A DNA stretch of 64,000 nt from Dicyema japonicum (taxonomy: Eukaryota > Dicyemida > Rhombozoa > Dicyemidae), in contig RDEW01000014.1 in NCBI GenBank assembly GCA_011109175.1, positions 1,164,143 to 1,228,142 on the forward strand, read 5' to 3'. The notes under the pieces were generated by a model. That model did not search any database and was not told the DNA's origin. It saw only the letters and a program-made list of their open reading frames with translations. Numbering within the stretch: position 1 is the first letter of the stretch; every line of letters starts with the position of its first letter. Shown piece after piece: positions 54,794-64,000 of this stretch. The translations under genes and the position numbers were made by a program.

Positions 54794-55592
54794 NNNNNNN
54801 NNNNNNNNNNNNNNNNNNNNNNNNNNNNNNNNNNNNNNNNNNNNNNNNNNNNNNNNNNNNNNNNNNNNNNNNNNNNNNNNNNNNNNNNNNNNNNNNNNNN
54901 NNNNNNNNNNNNNNNNNNNNNNNNNNNNNNNNNNNNNNNNNNNNNNNNNNNNNNNNNNNNNNNNNNNNNNNNNNNNNNNNNNNNNNNNNNNNNNNNNNNN
55001 NNNNNNNNNNNNNNNNNNNNNNNNNNNNNNNNNNNNNNNNNNNNNNNNNNNNNNNNNNNNNNNNNNNNNNNNNNNNNNNNNNNNNNNNNNNNNNNNNNNN
55101 NNNNNNNNNNNNNNNNNNNNNNNNNNNNNNNNNNNNNNNNNNNNNNNNNNNNNNNNNNNNNNNNNNNNNNNNNNNNNNNNNNNNNNNNNNNNNNNNNNNN
55201 NNNNNNNNNNNNNNNNNNNNNNNNNNNNNNNNNNNNNNNNNNNNNNNNNNNNNNNNNNNNNNNNNNNNNNNNNNNNNNNNNNNNNNNNNNNNNNNNNNNN
55301 NNNNNNNNNNNNNNNNNNNNNNNNNNNNNNNNNNNNNNNNNNNNNNNNNNNNNNNNNNNNNNNNNNNNNNNNNNNNNNNNNNNNNNNNNNNNNNNNNNNN
55401 NNNNNNNNNNNNNNNNNNNNNNNNNNNNNNNNNNNNNNNNNNNNNNNNNNNNNNNNNNNNNNNNNNNNNNNNNNNNNNNNNNNNNNNNNNNNNNNNNNNN
55501 NNNNNNNNNNNNNNNNNNNNNNNNNNNNNNNNNNNNNNNNNNNNNNNNNNNNNNNNNNNNNNNNNNNNNNNNNNNNNNNNNNNNNNNNNNNN
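54794..55592. other. Assembly gap (799 N)
   Basis: Run of N that hides the 3' half of the WD40 gene and the 5' side of a LINE-B remnant. Confidence 0.99.
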
Positions 55593-55790
55593 ACGTCTGG
55601 AAGATCTTTGGTCTGGGACGCAACTTGCATAGACACGTTCTCAAGCACGAACATTTTTAAACCTGGAGCAGCTGCTTCGACTGCGGAAAACCTAAAAATC
55701 AAGAAATATTCTTGCCTCGGGGATCGCTACCGATTTACAATCCACTCAGGAGGCTTCCTCAACTGACATTTTTTTAATTGTTAAAAAAAT
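55593..55790 (+). mobile_element. LINE-B RLE domain remnant with internal deletion
   Basis: TSGRSLVWDATCIDTFSST, then AENLKIKKYSCLGDRYRFT, followed directly by IHSGGFLN-stop. Relative to the copy at 3278-6277 about 50 codons are missing between YRFT and the C-terminal AAGFLN. Retains the RLE WDAT motif. Confidence 0.75.
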
Positions 55791-55799
55791 CCACAGACG

Positions 55800-57445
55800 T
55801 TGAATGACGTCAGTGTGAAGAGATCATTAGTCATGTATGAAATAGACATAATTAATCAGAACCACGTCACCGGTTCAATCAAACCGACACTTAAATGGAC
55901 ATGTAATCAAAATATATAACCAAACTGACTACATTCTTTGTCGACTATCACTGAGAGCTCTACTCTCAGATGCCCGAACATATGGAGGAACGCTAACATC
56001 GAGTGACCATAAACTATTGGTAATTAAACCTCTCCTAAAGAGAAGATTTTGGATTAACAGAGCCAAAACCAGACAGAGAAGTTAGATACGTAGTCGAACT
56101 TTAAGAAACAATCCTGTCCACAGAAATAACTATTCAGCTAAAATATCACAAACCATAGAACCGATCAATCTACCTGGTGGAAGTTTATGGAATAAACTCG
56201 TAAACAAAATAAAATCAGTGGCTAATCACACGATTGGGACATTTCCCAAAACCTTCAAAGGAATACCCACATATAGATCACCTCTCCCATTTACAAAAGG
56301 ATCTACGTATCAAATGCATGAACTCCCACAACCAAGCGAAAGAGTTCAAAATCCAAAGAAACAAAATTATGCGAGAAATCAAGAAAAAATGTCAGATAAA
56401 CGACGAAACAGAACTACAAAACCTTGCAAATGTAGTAGGAAAGTACAAACACAGAGCGCAAATGTATACATCTGTAAAGATGCTAGCGCGAAAGAAGAAA
56501 TCTGAAAATCTAACAGTTCATGATGAACTAGGAAAAACCATTTACAACAAACACCAAAGCTGATCACTTTGAAAAATATTTCAATTTTGAAATAAAATAC
56601 GCTCTTGAAGAGTTCCAAATACTCATTACTCACATTTTGAACAAAACTTTTGAGGAACACTCTGATTTAACATCGGAATCGGAAGATTAATCCCTTTACA
56701 TAAAACGGTGAAGGAAAAAAACTAAACAGACCAATCATACTACTCAACTCACTGCGCAAAATTCTATCGCTAATTGCTCTGGACAGAATAAAAGCCTTAC
56801 TACGTGGATTTATCGGAGCTAGCCAAAATGGGTTTGTCTCTGGAAGATCAACTTCCGATACCGTTTGGAGCCACAAATGTATATGTGCTTAAAAGACTAA
56901 ACAACGTATGGTAACGAGGTAAACAAATTTCTGCCTGTTTAAAATTAAAATCATACAATATGTTCGTAAAATTGGTTTTACTGTACAACTCTTCTACCTG
57001 GGCACTCACAATATCTGAAATGGAAAGTCTGAACTTTTTTCATAGATTGCAGCTCAAATACATTCTAAGTATTTTCTGGCTAAAGCACATCTCAAACAAA
57101 CACCTCTATTCCCATTACAATATCCACCCATTGGACGGAGAAATAAGGAGTAACAGATGGGGTTTATTTGGTCACATCTTAAGAATTGACAGGAATACTC
57201 CTGCTAATCTCGCGATGGAACACCACTATGCTCCTCATCCGGGATCGACTTTTCGGGGATGACCACGAATTACTCTACCAATCCTTCTACATCAAGACCT
57301 AACTTCAATTGGGAAAGGGTCGACGTCGGCAGATGATCTTGAGCACCTGAGGGACCTATCGAGTAACAGAGGGGACTGGAAGCGATTAACAAAACGCATC
57401 CAGGATAGGGTGGCACAAGCGATATTACTTTACTAACGTTTTTTT
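55800..57445 (+). mobile_element. LINE-C, decayed but collinear
   Basis: Endonuclease end (SLRALLSDARTYGGTLTSSD, HKLLVIKPLLKRRFW), linker (KYKHRAQMYTSVKMLARKKK, LTVHDELGKTIYNKHQ), RT (RPIILLNSLRKILSLIALDR, SQNGFVSGRSTSDTVWSHK), then C-terminus (LLYNSSTWALTISEMESLNF, RWGLFGHILRIDRNTPANLA). RT motifs A-C between about 56880 and 56960 are deleted. A tail of TTAATAATAATAATAA follows at about 57450. Confidence 0.7.
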
Positions 57446-57489
57446 GCGGTGTGCTTAATAATAATAATAACCAAATTTGCCAATTTATT

Positions 57490-59190
57490 TACTTTAATTT
57501 TGATCAAACATTAATTACTCCCAATTGTAGATGGAACAGGCTCTTTGCAAGAACCCCCCAATGCAGAGAGCCTGGAAGTGGATCAAGAACATCAAAAGCT
57601 TATTCCCAGAGAAAAAAGTCGAAGTCTATATAAAACCAGACACTCTGATAAAATATTATACGTATATCTCCTACAAGGAGTTTTTTAAAAGAACACCAAG
57701 TATTCCTGAAAAAGATTGGACCGAAAGCTCCGATGACTGGATTCTCTTTACTAGCCAGAATGTCGCATGGTCATATCCAAGGTCAGAGGCCAGAGGATTA
57801 TACAACACAACCACATGAGAGCTGAAGCACCTAGGCCTATATTTTCAACCTATCCATCAACACGAATACAATCCCTGAAATATGTAAGAAGTCTCTAATC
57901 AAACCTATTTCAAAACCTGACCAATAAATGAACCATTTTCCTATCGCCCAATATCTATTCTGAGTCCGGTCTCAAGGATCCTTGAAAGGCTTATTTTGGA
58001 AAAAGTACAAGACTCAATCTCAATACCTTCGACCCAGCACGGATTCCGGGGTAACCATTCGACCACAACACACCTCACAACCCTTACACAATTCATTGCG
58101 GAGGATTTAACTCCCCCAAACCCCATCAGAGAACAGTAATTATATCGTGGACATCACAAAAGCGTTCGACTCAGTCCCTAAAAAACTACTTACAAAGAAA
58201 ATATTTGAAACCAACATCCATCCAAACTTGAAGCTTTGGCGTGGAAACTTCTTAAATGGAAGACGAGCACAAGTACTCTGCAACAACATCAAATCAAGAT
58301 CTTGCTACTTTCCAAATAAAGTCCCTTAAGGCTCCCCACTATCACCCTGACTCTTCAATCTCTACATAAACGTCATTCCACAAACCTTTAATGAAAACTT
58401 CCTAATCATCTCCTATGCCAACGATATCATTCGTTCCTCCAAAGACAGAAGCATTCAATCAGCGACTCAGTCCGCTAAACAAATGCTTGAGAAACTGGAA
58501 CTATGGCTCTCGAAGCGGAGACTTGACGCATCACAACAGAGTCTTCTGTCATGCAGTTTACCACTTACAAAAGGCAGCTCTGTGTCGAACCAAAAATCTT
58601 TATGAAAAACAACTATTACTATTAACAAAACACCTAAGATTCTGGGAGTCACCTTTGATCAAGGACTCTCCTTTATTTGACATGTTGAAAACAAAGTAAC
58701 TTCTGCTCTGAGTGCTTTCAAAAACACTTAGGGACCAAACTGGTGTCTTTCTTTGATCAAGGACTCTCCTTTATTTGACATGTTGAAAACAAAGTAACTT
58801 CTGCTCTGAGTGCTTTCAAAAACACTTAGGGACCAAACTGGTGTCTTTGTCACGATTTATGAACAATTTATCCTAGCAAGTCCTTCATAAGCAATGCAGA
58901 TCTCACGATCTTTCTCACTGAAACAATCCGCATTCGAGGAGATGGTTAATTAGACCAGAATACAAAATCCTCTCCATTGAAAATCTCTTAATCGAATTAC
59001 AACGGGAACTCTTAAAGGAAACCAATTTACCGAGCTGCCTTCTATTCCATACACTATCGAAATATCTACAATCATACAGAAATTTTGAGCCGATGTCATG
59101 TCCAATAAGAAAAGCTGTTCAGGATTCTCGACTCTGCCGGACTTGTCTTCTCTTTATCGATCTAGTATCACTTAGTTAGATGAGAACTTT
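57490..59190 (+). mobile_element. LINE-A RT, frameshifted, with 97-bp tandem duplication
   Basis: FSYRPISILSPVSRILERLI, STQHGFRGNHSTTTHLTTLT, MDITKAFDSVPKKLLTKKIF, FPNKVP, SYANDIIRSSKD (YAND for YADD), then LRFWESPLIKDSPLF and C-terminal debris. A unit starting TTTGATCAAGGACTCTCCTT is tandemly duplicated at about 58653-58848. Multiple stops. Confidence 0.65.
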
Positions 59191-59384
59191 TATTTCTTTC
59201 TTTTTGACCCAGTGATCATAGGGGTAATATAATCTCCTATGTCACAAAGAAAGACAAAGGATGATCTCGTTTACCGCAATTACTAAGGATATCTTGAGTC
59301 TCCGTTGTACCCATTGCTACCCTTCCATGTGAATCGAATTTATTCTTTATCAACAAAAGTAAAGAAATCTAGTTGCCCATCTAG
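59191..59384. other. Spacer between LINE fragments
   Basis: No coherent coding sequence recognised. Confidence 0.3.
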
Positions 59385-60115
59385 GCTGCACTAAAAGAGT
59401 TCAGAGCCTTGGTTGGAAACAACCATGACGAGATAATTTATGCAGACGATCTGGATTTTGTTTATGAGGATACTCAAACATTTCAGCAAATGCTCAGCGT
59501 ACTCCCACACATATTTTAGAAATAGTTCTTATCCGTAAATTCCGACAAAACGGAGATACAACGGATACAAGTAATAATCGGAGATCGGACGAGTCATGGA
59601 GATGGTAGAAGAACGTGGGCTCTGTTCTAGGAGACTCTGAAGATGTTACTCGTAGGAAGATCTTTCTAAGAGTGCACTGAAATAACTACAACTCTGGGAA
59701 TCCCTAAACGGGAAGTGGACCGTCTTGACTCTTTCCACAGTGCTCAGCTCAAATCGGTAATCAAGATCAACTGGCCTATGAAGATCTCTAATGCAAACCT
59801 TTTAAATGCAAATCCGTCGTGCTGTCAGATGATATTTTCAAATGAAGATGGAGCCTCTTTGGCCACGTGTTACATATAAATTAACAGGTCACCGCAAATG
59901 TCGCAATGGGCAATACTTCATATATCAGCCGGATCCTTTGGAAGGCCAAGAACGACACTTCTAACTATCTTGAACGAATATATGTCGGCGGTTGGTATGA
60001 GAATAACTAAGCGGACGGCCTGGACTACCTATGAGAACTAGCGCAACAGAAAAATATGGTCGAGGCTGACGATGAGGATGATTCTGAATATGGCACAACG
60101 GAAACTTAATTAATT
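59385..60115 (+). mobile_element. LINE-C RT C-terminal half
   Basis: EIIYADDLDFVYEDTQTFQQ (catalytic YADD intact), SVNSDKTEIQRIQV, then frameshifted blocks equivalent to LGDSEDVTRRKIFL, RWSLFGHVLHIN and FGRPRTTLLTILNE. Confidence 0.65.
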
Positions 60116-60309
60116 TTAAGTATTCTCGTGAGTGCTTTTAATAATAAGTAGAGATTGTCTCAATTAATTCGTCTTCTCTTAGAGGACACCAAATCATTGA
60201 TACTATTTCTAGTTTGGGAAAAAATCTAACCTTCCGAAAGACCTCCATGGATTATATAGTACCATCCAGTCTTGAATTTCGTTTACAAACACTACATTAA
60301 TCAGATGGC

Positions 60310-60440
60310 TCAGCGTAATTAGTTCCCTGGTTCGAAGCTAACTGCTTTCCATTCGGTTATAGGTTCTACAAATTAACGATGCTTTGGGGTTGACGAGTGA
60401 CGCCGTCATCAGTGTCTCATCACTGCATAGCTGTATTATC
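60310..60440 (+). repeat. tRNA-derived SINE, copy 2
   Basis: GATGGCTCAGCGTAATTAG is A-box-like and TGGTTCGAAGC is a B box. About 50 nt on comes TTGACGAGTGACGCCGTCAT, identical in order and spacing to 14567-14700. The region after it matches 34882-34910. Confidence 0.65.
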
Positions 60441-60960
60441 TTCTAAGACTAAACATAAACAAAAAGAACGACAAGTCAAGATACTTTCAAATTCCTTGAA
60501 TTAACATTTCTGTTCTTACTTCTGATACGTGCTTGTGTAGACTTTTTGGAAACAAATCGGTTAGGTCTCTCTTAAAGCATGCTGATCATGTGAGTAGTTG
60601 GTTTGTTTTACTGTGGTTTTTAGGATTTTTCATTTCTTTTTCTTTGAACTCTCAAAGAGGGATGGACAATGCTAAAATCATTTGAAGATTTGCTGGTGTA
60701 GTCTAACAAACTCGGCCCTGCTTGTTTATTATCGTGGGAGTCTTCCGAGAGTGATGCCTGGTTTAACCCATATTTATGTTAGTCTTTCTGATCACAATAG
60801 TCTGAGTATGTTAATAGAACTTGTTCACAATGTAACGTCAGTAGTAATTTTACTATGTTTACCTATGAATTGTGAATTAGTTAGCAAGCATATCTCATCC
60901 ATGTAGTTTCTCTACTTCCACCTGTCTTAATGGCTGTTGAGAGGTTATTCCTACATAAAT
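60441..60960 (+). other. Unassigned; possible endonuclease-like fragment
   Basis: A frame with YYRGSLPRVMPGLTHIYVSL, SDHNSLSMLIELVHNV could be the C-terminal SDH block of a LINE endonuclease or part of an unrecognised spliced gene. Evidence is thin. Confidence 0.25.
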
Positions 60961-61462
60961 AAAGGTTATTTCATTATCACAAACTATTGTGCATCTTTAC
61001 AACATATCCACATTGGATTGTATTTTTTATTCTTTTACTCTTTTTGATTCCTAATTGACGACAAATTTGTACATCTCACAACTTCATTGCCGCATAATGG
61101 CACTGTCGGGGATAATATCCAATTTACCACAATGACTGCAATTTGATTTTATCGCAAAGAAAATATTCAGATCTTGGACCATTAACTCATTGCTTGGGCT
61201 TCCACTGGTTAACCATTCAGTAATCAATATCGAAAAACATGTTGCGAAATCACGATTGTGATCTGTGTGTTTTATCTGCTTTCAAAATTCCTGCTTTTCT
61301 GAAACACATGCTGTGGAAGAGAATGGGTGATCTTTGGATATTAAGTTCGGACAAGATGTTACTGAATGAAGGAGGATCTCGTCGGGTTTTTTGGACTCTG
61401 TAAAATTTGTCAACTGAGATTTCGAATATTTAAAAAATTAATACAAAAATTTTATTAAAATG
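60961..61462. other. Spacer downstream of acyltransferase gene
   Basis: AT-rich and without recognised gene. Confidence 0.3.
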
Positions 61463-61797
61463 TTAATTTACAAAAATTAAAAGTAATGATTTCAAGGATT
61501 CTTCAATAGCTTGGGACATTTGAGAGCAAGATAATTCTGATCTCCTTAATGTGGTTATCGTGAACATAATGTGATCGTCCTGCAGATTGTGTGAAATAGA
61601 ATATCCATCACCTATAGGACTTGAAAAACACATTCCATCAGCAGGAAGAGGTAACTAGCAATCACCTATAAATATACAGAATATGACATTATGCCAATCT
61701 TGTGTAACTCTTTGTAAGCCTCTTGAATAAATGTATCCAATGTTACCCAATAAAGAGCACTTAAATGCCCATAATATCCTGATCCAACAGCAGACTA
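61463..61797 (-). CDS. Carnitine/choline O-acyltransferase, C-terminal exons
   Basis: Minus strand: an exon from about 61797 to 61678 (AVGSGYYGHLSALYWVTLDT, FIQEAYKELHKIGIMSYS), a 23-nt intron (61655-61677), then 61463-61654 (LPLPADGMCFSSPIGDGYSI, SHNLQDDHIMFTITTLRRSE, MSQAIEESLKSLLLIFVN, stop TAA 61463-61465). This follows the family C-terminus: GxDRHLxxL, the LSTS block (here MSYS), the DGYG-x2-YN block (here DGYSISHN) and the final EESL helix. The catalytic His lies further upstream and is absent; sequence beyond about 61830 turns into LINE-C, so the gene is truncated here or an intron has been invaded. These enzymes move acyl groups between CoA and carnitine. Divergent LSTS and DGYG residues hint at a weak or non-functional copy. 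Confidence 0.5.
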
Positions 61798-61979
61798 GTG
61801 ATTATTATAATACAAACTCCCAAGTAATTTTTCTTAAAGGAATAATAAACATTTGGTATTGGAAGTTTTAATTGACTTTTTATTGCAGAATTCCTATCAA
61901 AATTAAATCACACAAAATACATTTTCCATTAATTCTACTATTTAAATTTTTAAATTATATTTTTAATTATCGAATAAAC

Positions 61980-63890
61980 ATGCATTTTGTTATATATCTG
62001 GAGACAGCAGTACGAGACCTTCGGAAGTTTTATAATGGCAACATTGTCGAACGCTAAAGAAACATCCGCCTGAGAATTGAAAATTGCTCTGAACACCAAA
62101 AGAGAACTAAGGAATTAACGAAACAGCATCCTTCATGAAATAAGAGTCCGGGCACGTCTTTTATGGACGAAATACTTAGACGAGAAGGTTACCGAAATTG
62201 AAAAGCTCTCTCCTAAAAGTCAAATGTTCATGGCTGTGCGGTTGCTTAATTGGGGTTCTTGAAATTCCAAAATATAGATATGGGATTAATCGGAACACCT
62301 ATTAGATGATGGGTACAATGGCTCACGAATTACTGACCACTTTCAGAAACAATTCCAAACAGATGATACCTATGCACCCACATTTATTGGGCATCCGCGG
62401 AGCTTGTCAAATTAAATAACACATTCGGAGGTCCTAGATGAATTTCACCATTTGAACAACAACAGGGCTTCGGGATGTGATGGAGTTCCAGGGAAATTTC
62501 TCAAATACGCACCCGATAGTCTGGCGAGCTTCTTCGCACAAATACTGAACAAGGCTTTTGCATTACACTGCCCGCTTCCAATCAAGACCGGAATATTAAT
62601 ACCCCTTCATAAACCGGGCAAAAGACGGGGACCCTTCGTAAATTAAGACTTATTGTGCTAGTCACCACTCTAATGAAAACTTTATCGACTATTGTTCGAG
62701 GCCGTATATCAATGTAGGTCGATCGATGTCTCTCTTGTGGTTAAAGTGGTTTCAGTCCTGGAAGATCCACGACTGATGTTGTCTGGAGTTATCGCTGGAT
62801 CAATGCAGTATGTGCCAAGTACAAACGATCTATTCATATCCTGAGAATCGACATGAGCAAGGCTTTTGACAGCATCAACAGGAATAAACTATCTACCATG
62901 TTGAAAGACGTTGTCGATGAATACAGTCTGCGTATACATATTCTATTATCTGAAACTGAACTACTCGTCAGAGTTGGATCTAAGGAGTCTAGACCTTTTT
63001 CTTCCAATGTTAGTACCCCACAAGGGGACACTCTATCTCCTGTATTATTTATCATCTACTTGGAGGCAGCTTTGAAAGATCCAAGAGTACAAATTGGATG
63101 TTCGGACAACCACTTTATGGAAATCATTAACGCGGATAATTTTGAATTTATTGGAGAAAGCGAAACAATTTTGAGTAAATGGTCTCCCAAAGTCAATAAA
63201 GACAAAACTGAAATAACCACTATTGAAAGAACGTCAACCAACGTTGAGAAGTGGAGGAACACCCGAAAACTCGGATCATTATTTGGAGATATCACGCGAC
63301 GAAAGATATAGGCCACAATAGCCTTAAAAAAATTACAATCAATTTTGATGAGAAAGAATCAAATTCCTACTAAGATGCGATTACGCTTATATAATGGATT
63401 TGTCCGACCATCCTCATGTACAACGCAGGTACTTGGGGAACATCAAAGAAGGATATGGAACAACTCTACTCATTTCACAGAGGCTAAGAAAACTCCTTGG
63501 ATACTCTTAGTCAAAGGAAATCTCAAACAATAAATTATACTGACTGATTGTGGACCAATAAGTCTGAACATACTTAAAGTCCGCTGGCACCTTTTTGGTC
63601 ATATTCTACGAATGAGTGAACAAACACCATGCAATGCCGCTATGAAATAATTTTTCGGCCATACTGAATCTTCTGCATTCTGAGGACGTCCAAGAAGTCG
63701 TCTTCCAAGGACACTTTTGGAAAATTATGCAATGATCGGGGGCCCACCGATGGATGCAGACGGTCTGGACGAAATCAGGAAGCGAGCACGACAACGAGAA
63801 GGTTAACTGAAGGATTGTTGAAAAACATGGAACAGGCGAAATCATAAACAGTGTTTACTGGTAACGCGGATGTGCTTAAATTAACCAACA
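61980..63890 (+). mobile_element. LINE-C, collinear, frameshifted
   Basis: After an out-of-order scrap (VIYLETAVRDLRKFYNGN at 61990) come linker TKYLDEKVTEIE (about 62170), RT NNNRASGCDGVPGKFLKYAP, PLPIKTGILIPLHKPGKRRG, FSPGRSTTDVVWSYR, ILRIDMSKAFDSINRNKLST, VSTPQGDTLSPVLFIIYLEA, motif C as IINADNFEFIGE (NADN for YADD), KLGSLFGDITRRKI, then RLRLYNGFVRP, RWHLFGHILRMSEQTPCNAA and remnants of GRPRSRLPRTLLEN. An open stretch 62853-63311 holds palm and thumb. The catalytic box is inactivated. Confidence 0.75.
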
Positions 63891-64000
63891 TTTCTTAAGC
63901 GGACGACCTCGACTTTATGTCAGAAAACAAATTGGCCCTATTTCGACTCCTCGTGTTGGCACCTGCTGGGCTGACGAGATGGTTTTCAGAATGAACACAG
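63891..64000 (+). mobile_element. LINE-C RT fragment at window end
   Basis: ADDLDFMSENKLALFRLLVL, APAGLTRWFSE: motif C onward of another LINE-C copy, truncated by the end of the window. Confidence 0.6.

Noticed and set aside
58653-58848. 97-bp tandem repeat as a possible satellite
   Set aside because: Only two copies, both inside a LINE-A coding region; a local duplication.
1-64000. CRISPR array, bacterial operons or phage genes
   Set aside because: Repeats are transposon-derived, genes have introns, and no spaced direct-repeat array exists.

Overview
ORGANISM. This is eukaryotic DNA: AT-rich, gene-poor and full of decayed non-LTR retrotransposons (LINEs), with tRNA-derived SINE-like pieces and cut-and-paste transposon relics. 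The host genes I could reconstruct are split by extremely short GT-AG introns, mostly 20-26 nt. Dicyemid mesozoans are known for spliceosomal introns of this size, so my best guess is a dicyemid (Dicyema-like) parasite; another small, intron-shrunken metazoan such as an orthonectid is possible. This is inference from intron size and gene content.

HOST GENES, most visible only after removing mini-introns: a C-type lectin-like secreted protein (26549-27240 +), a RAP1/TERF2IP-like telomere protein with BRCT, Myb and RCT regions (27321-28079 +), an unidentified three-exon gene (33995-34663 -), a KCNQ-type potassium channel with two tandem pore exons (44672-46455 -), a WD40-repeat gene cut by an assembly gap (53746-54793 +), the C-terminal end of a carnitine/choline acyltransferase (61463-61797 -), a decayed DHX8/PRP22 RNA helicase (40536-42115 -), and an unidentified gene present twice in opposite orientation (12498-12952 - and 49104-49558 +).

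LARGE STRUCTURE. 8503-15233 and 46890-53018 are arms of an inverted segmental duplication about 31 kb apart. It carries the duplicated mini-intron gene and the same chimeric LINE junction in both arms. The left arm runs into an assembly gap (15234-15871); other gaps are 29676-30533 and 54794-55592. Several single-N joins (8403, 8752, 9728, 11726, 22190, 25101, 44475) often sit beside short direct duplications and look like scaffolding seams.

REPEATS. I use local labels. LINE-A: endonuclease (EEP)-type; two copies carry a 2A-like peptide before the endonuclease, and 3' tails end in GGTTAATAATAA-like runs. LINE-B: a restriction-like-endonuclease (RLE) type with YLDD reverse transcriptase (RT) and an N-terminal PHD finger; one copy (3278-6277 -) is a single frame broken by only two stops. 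LINE-C: EEP-type with a YADDVDFIS catalytic box and a GRPRTTLP C-terminal motif, the commonest family. LINE-D: GVPQGSILSPL type, two copies. LINE-E: one 3' fragment with RRPGRPRTRW. DNA transposons: a hAT copy nested in LINE-B, a MULE-like transposase, a Tigger/pogo transposase, and a separate hAT terminus. No CRISPR, operon or bacterial feature is present.
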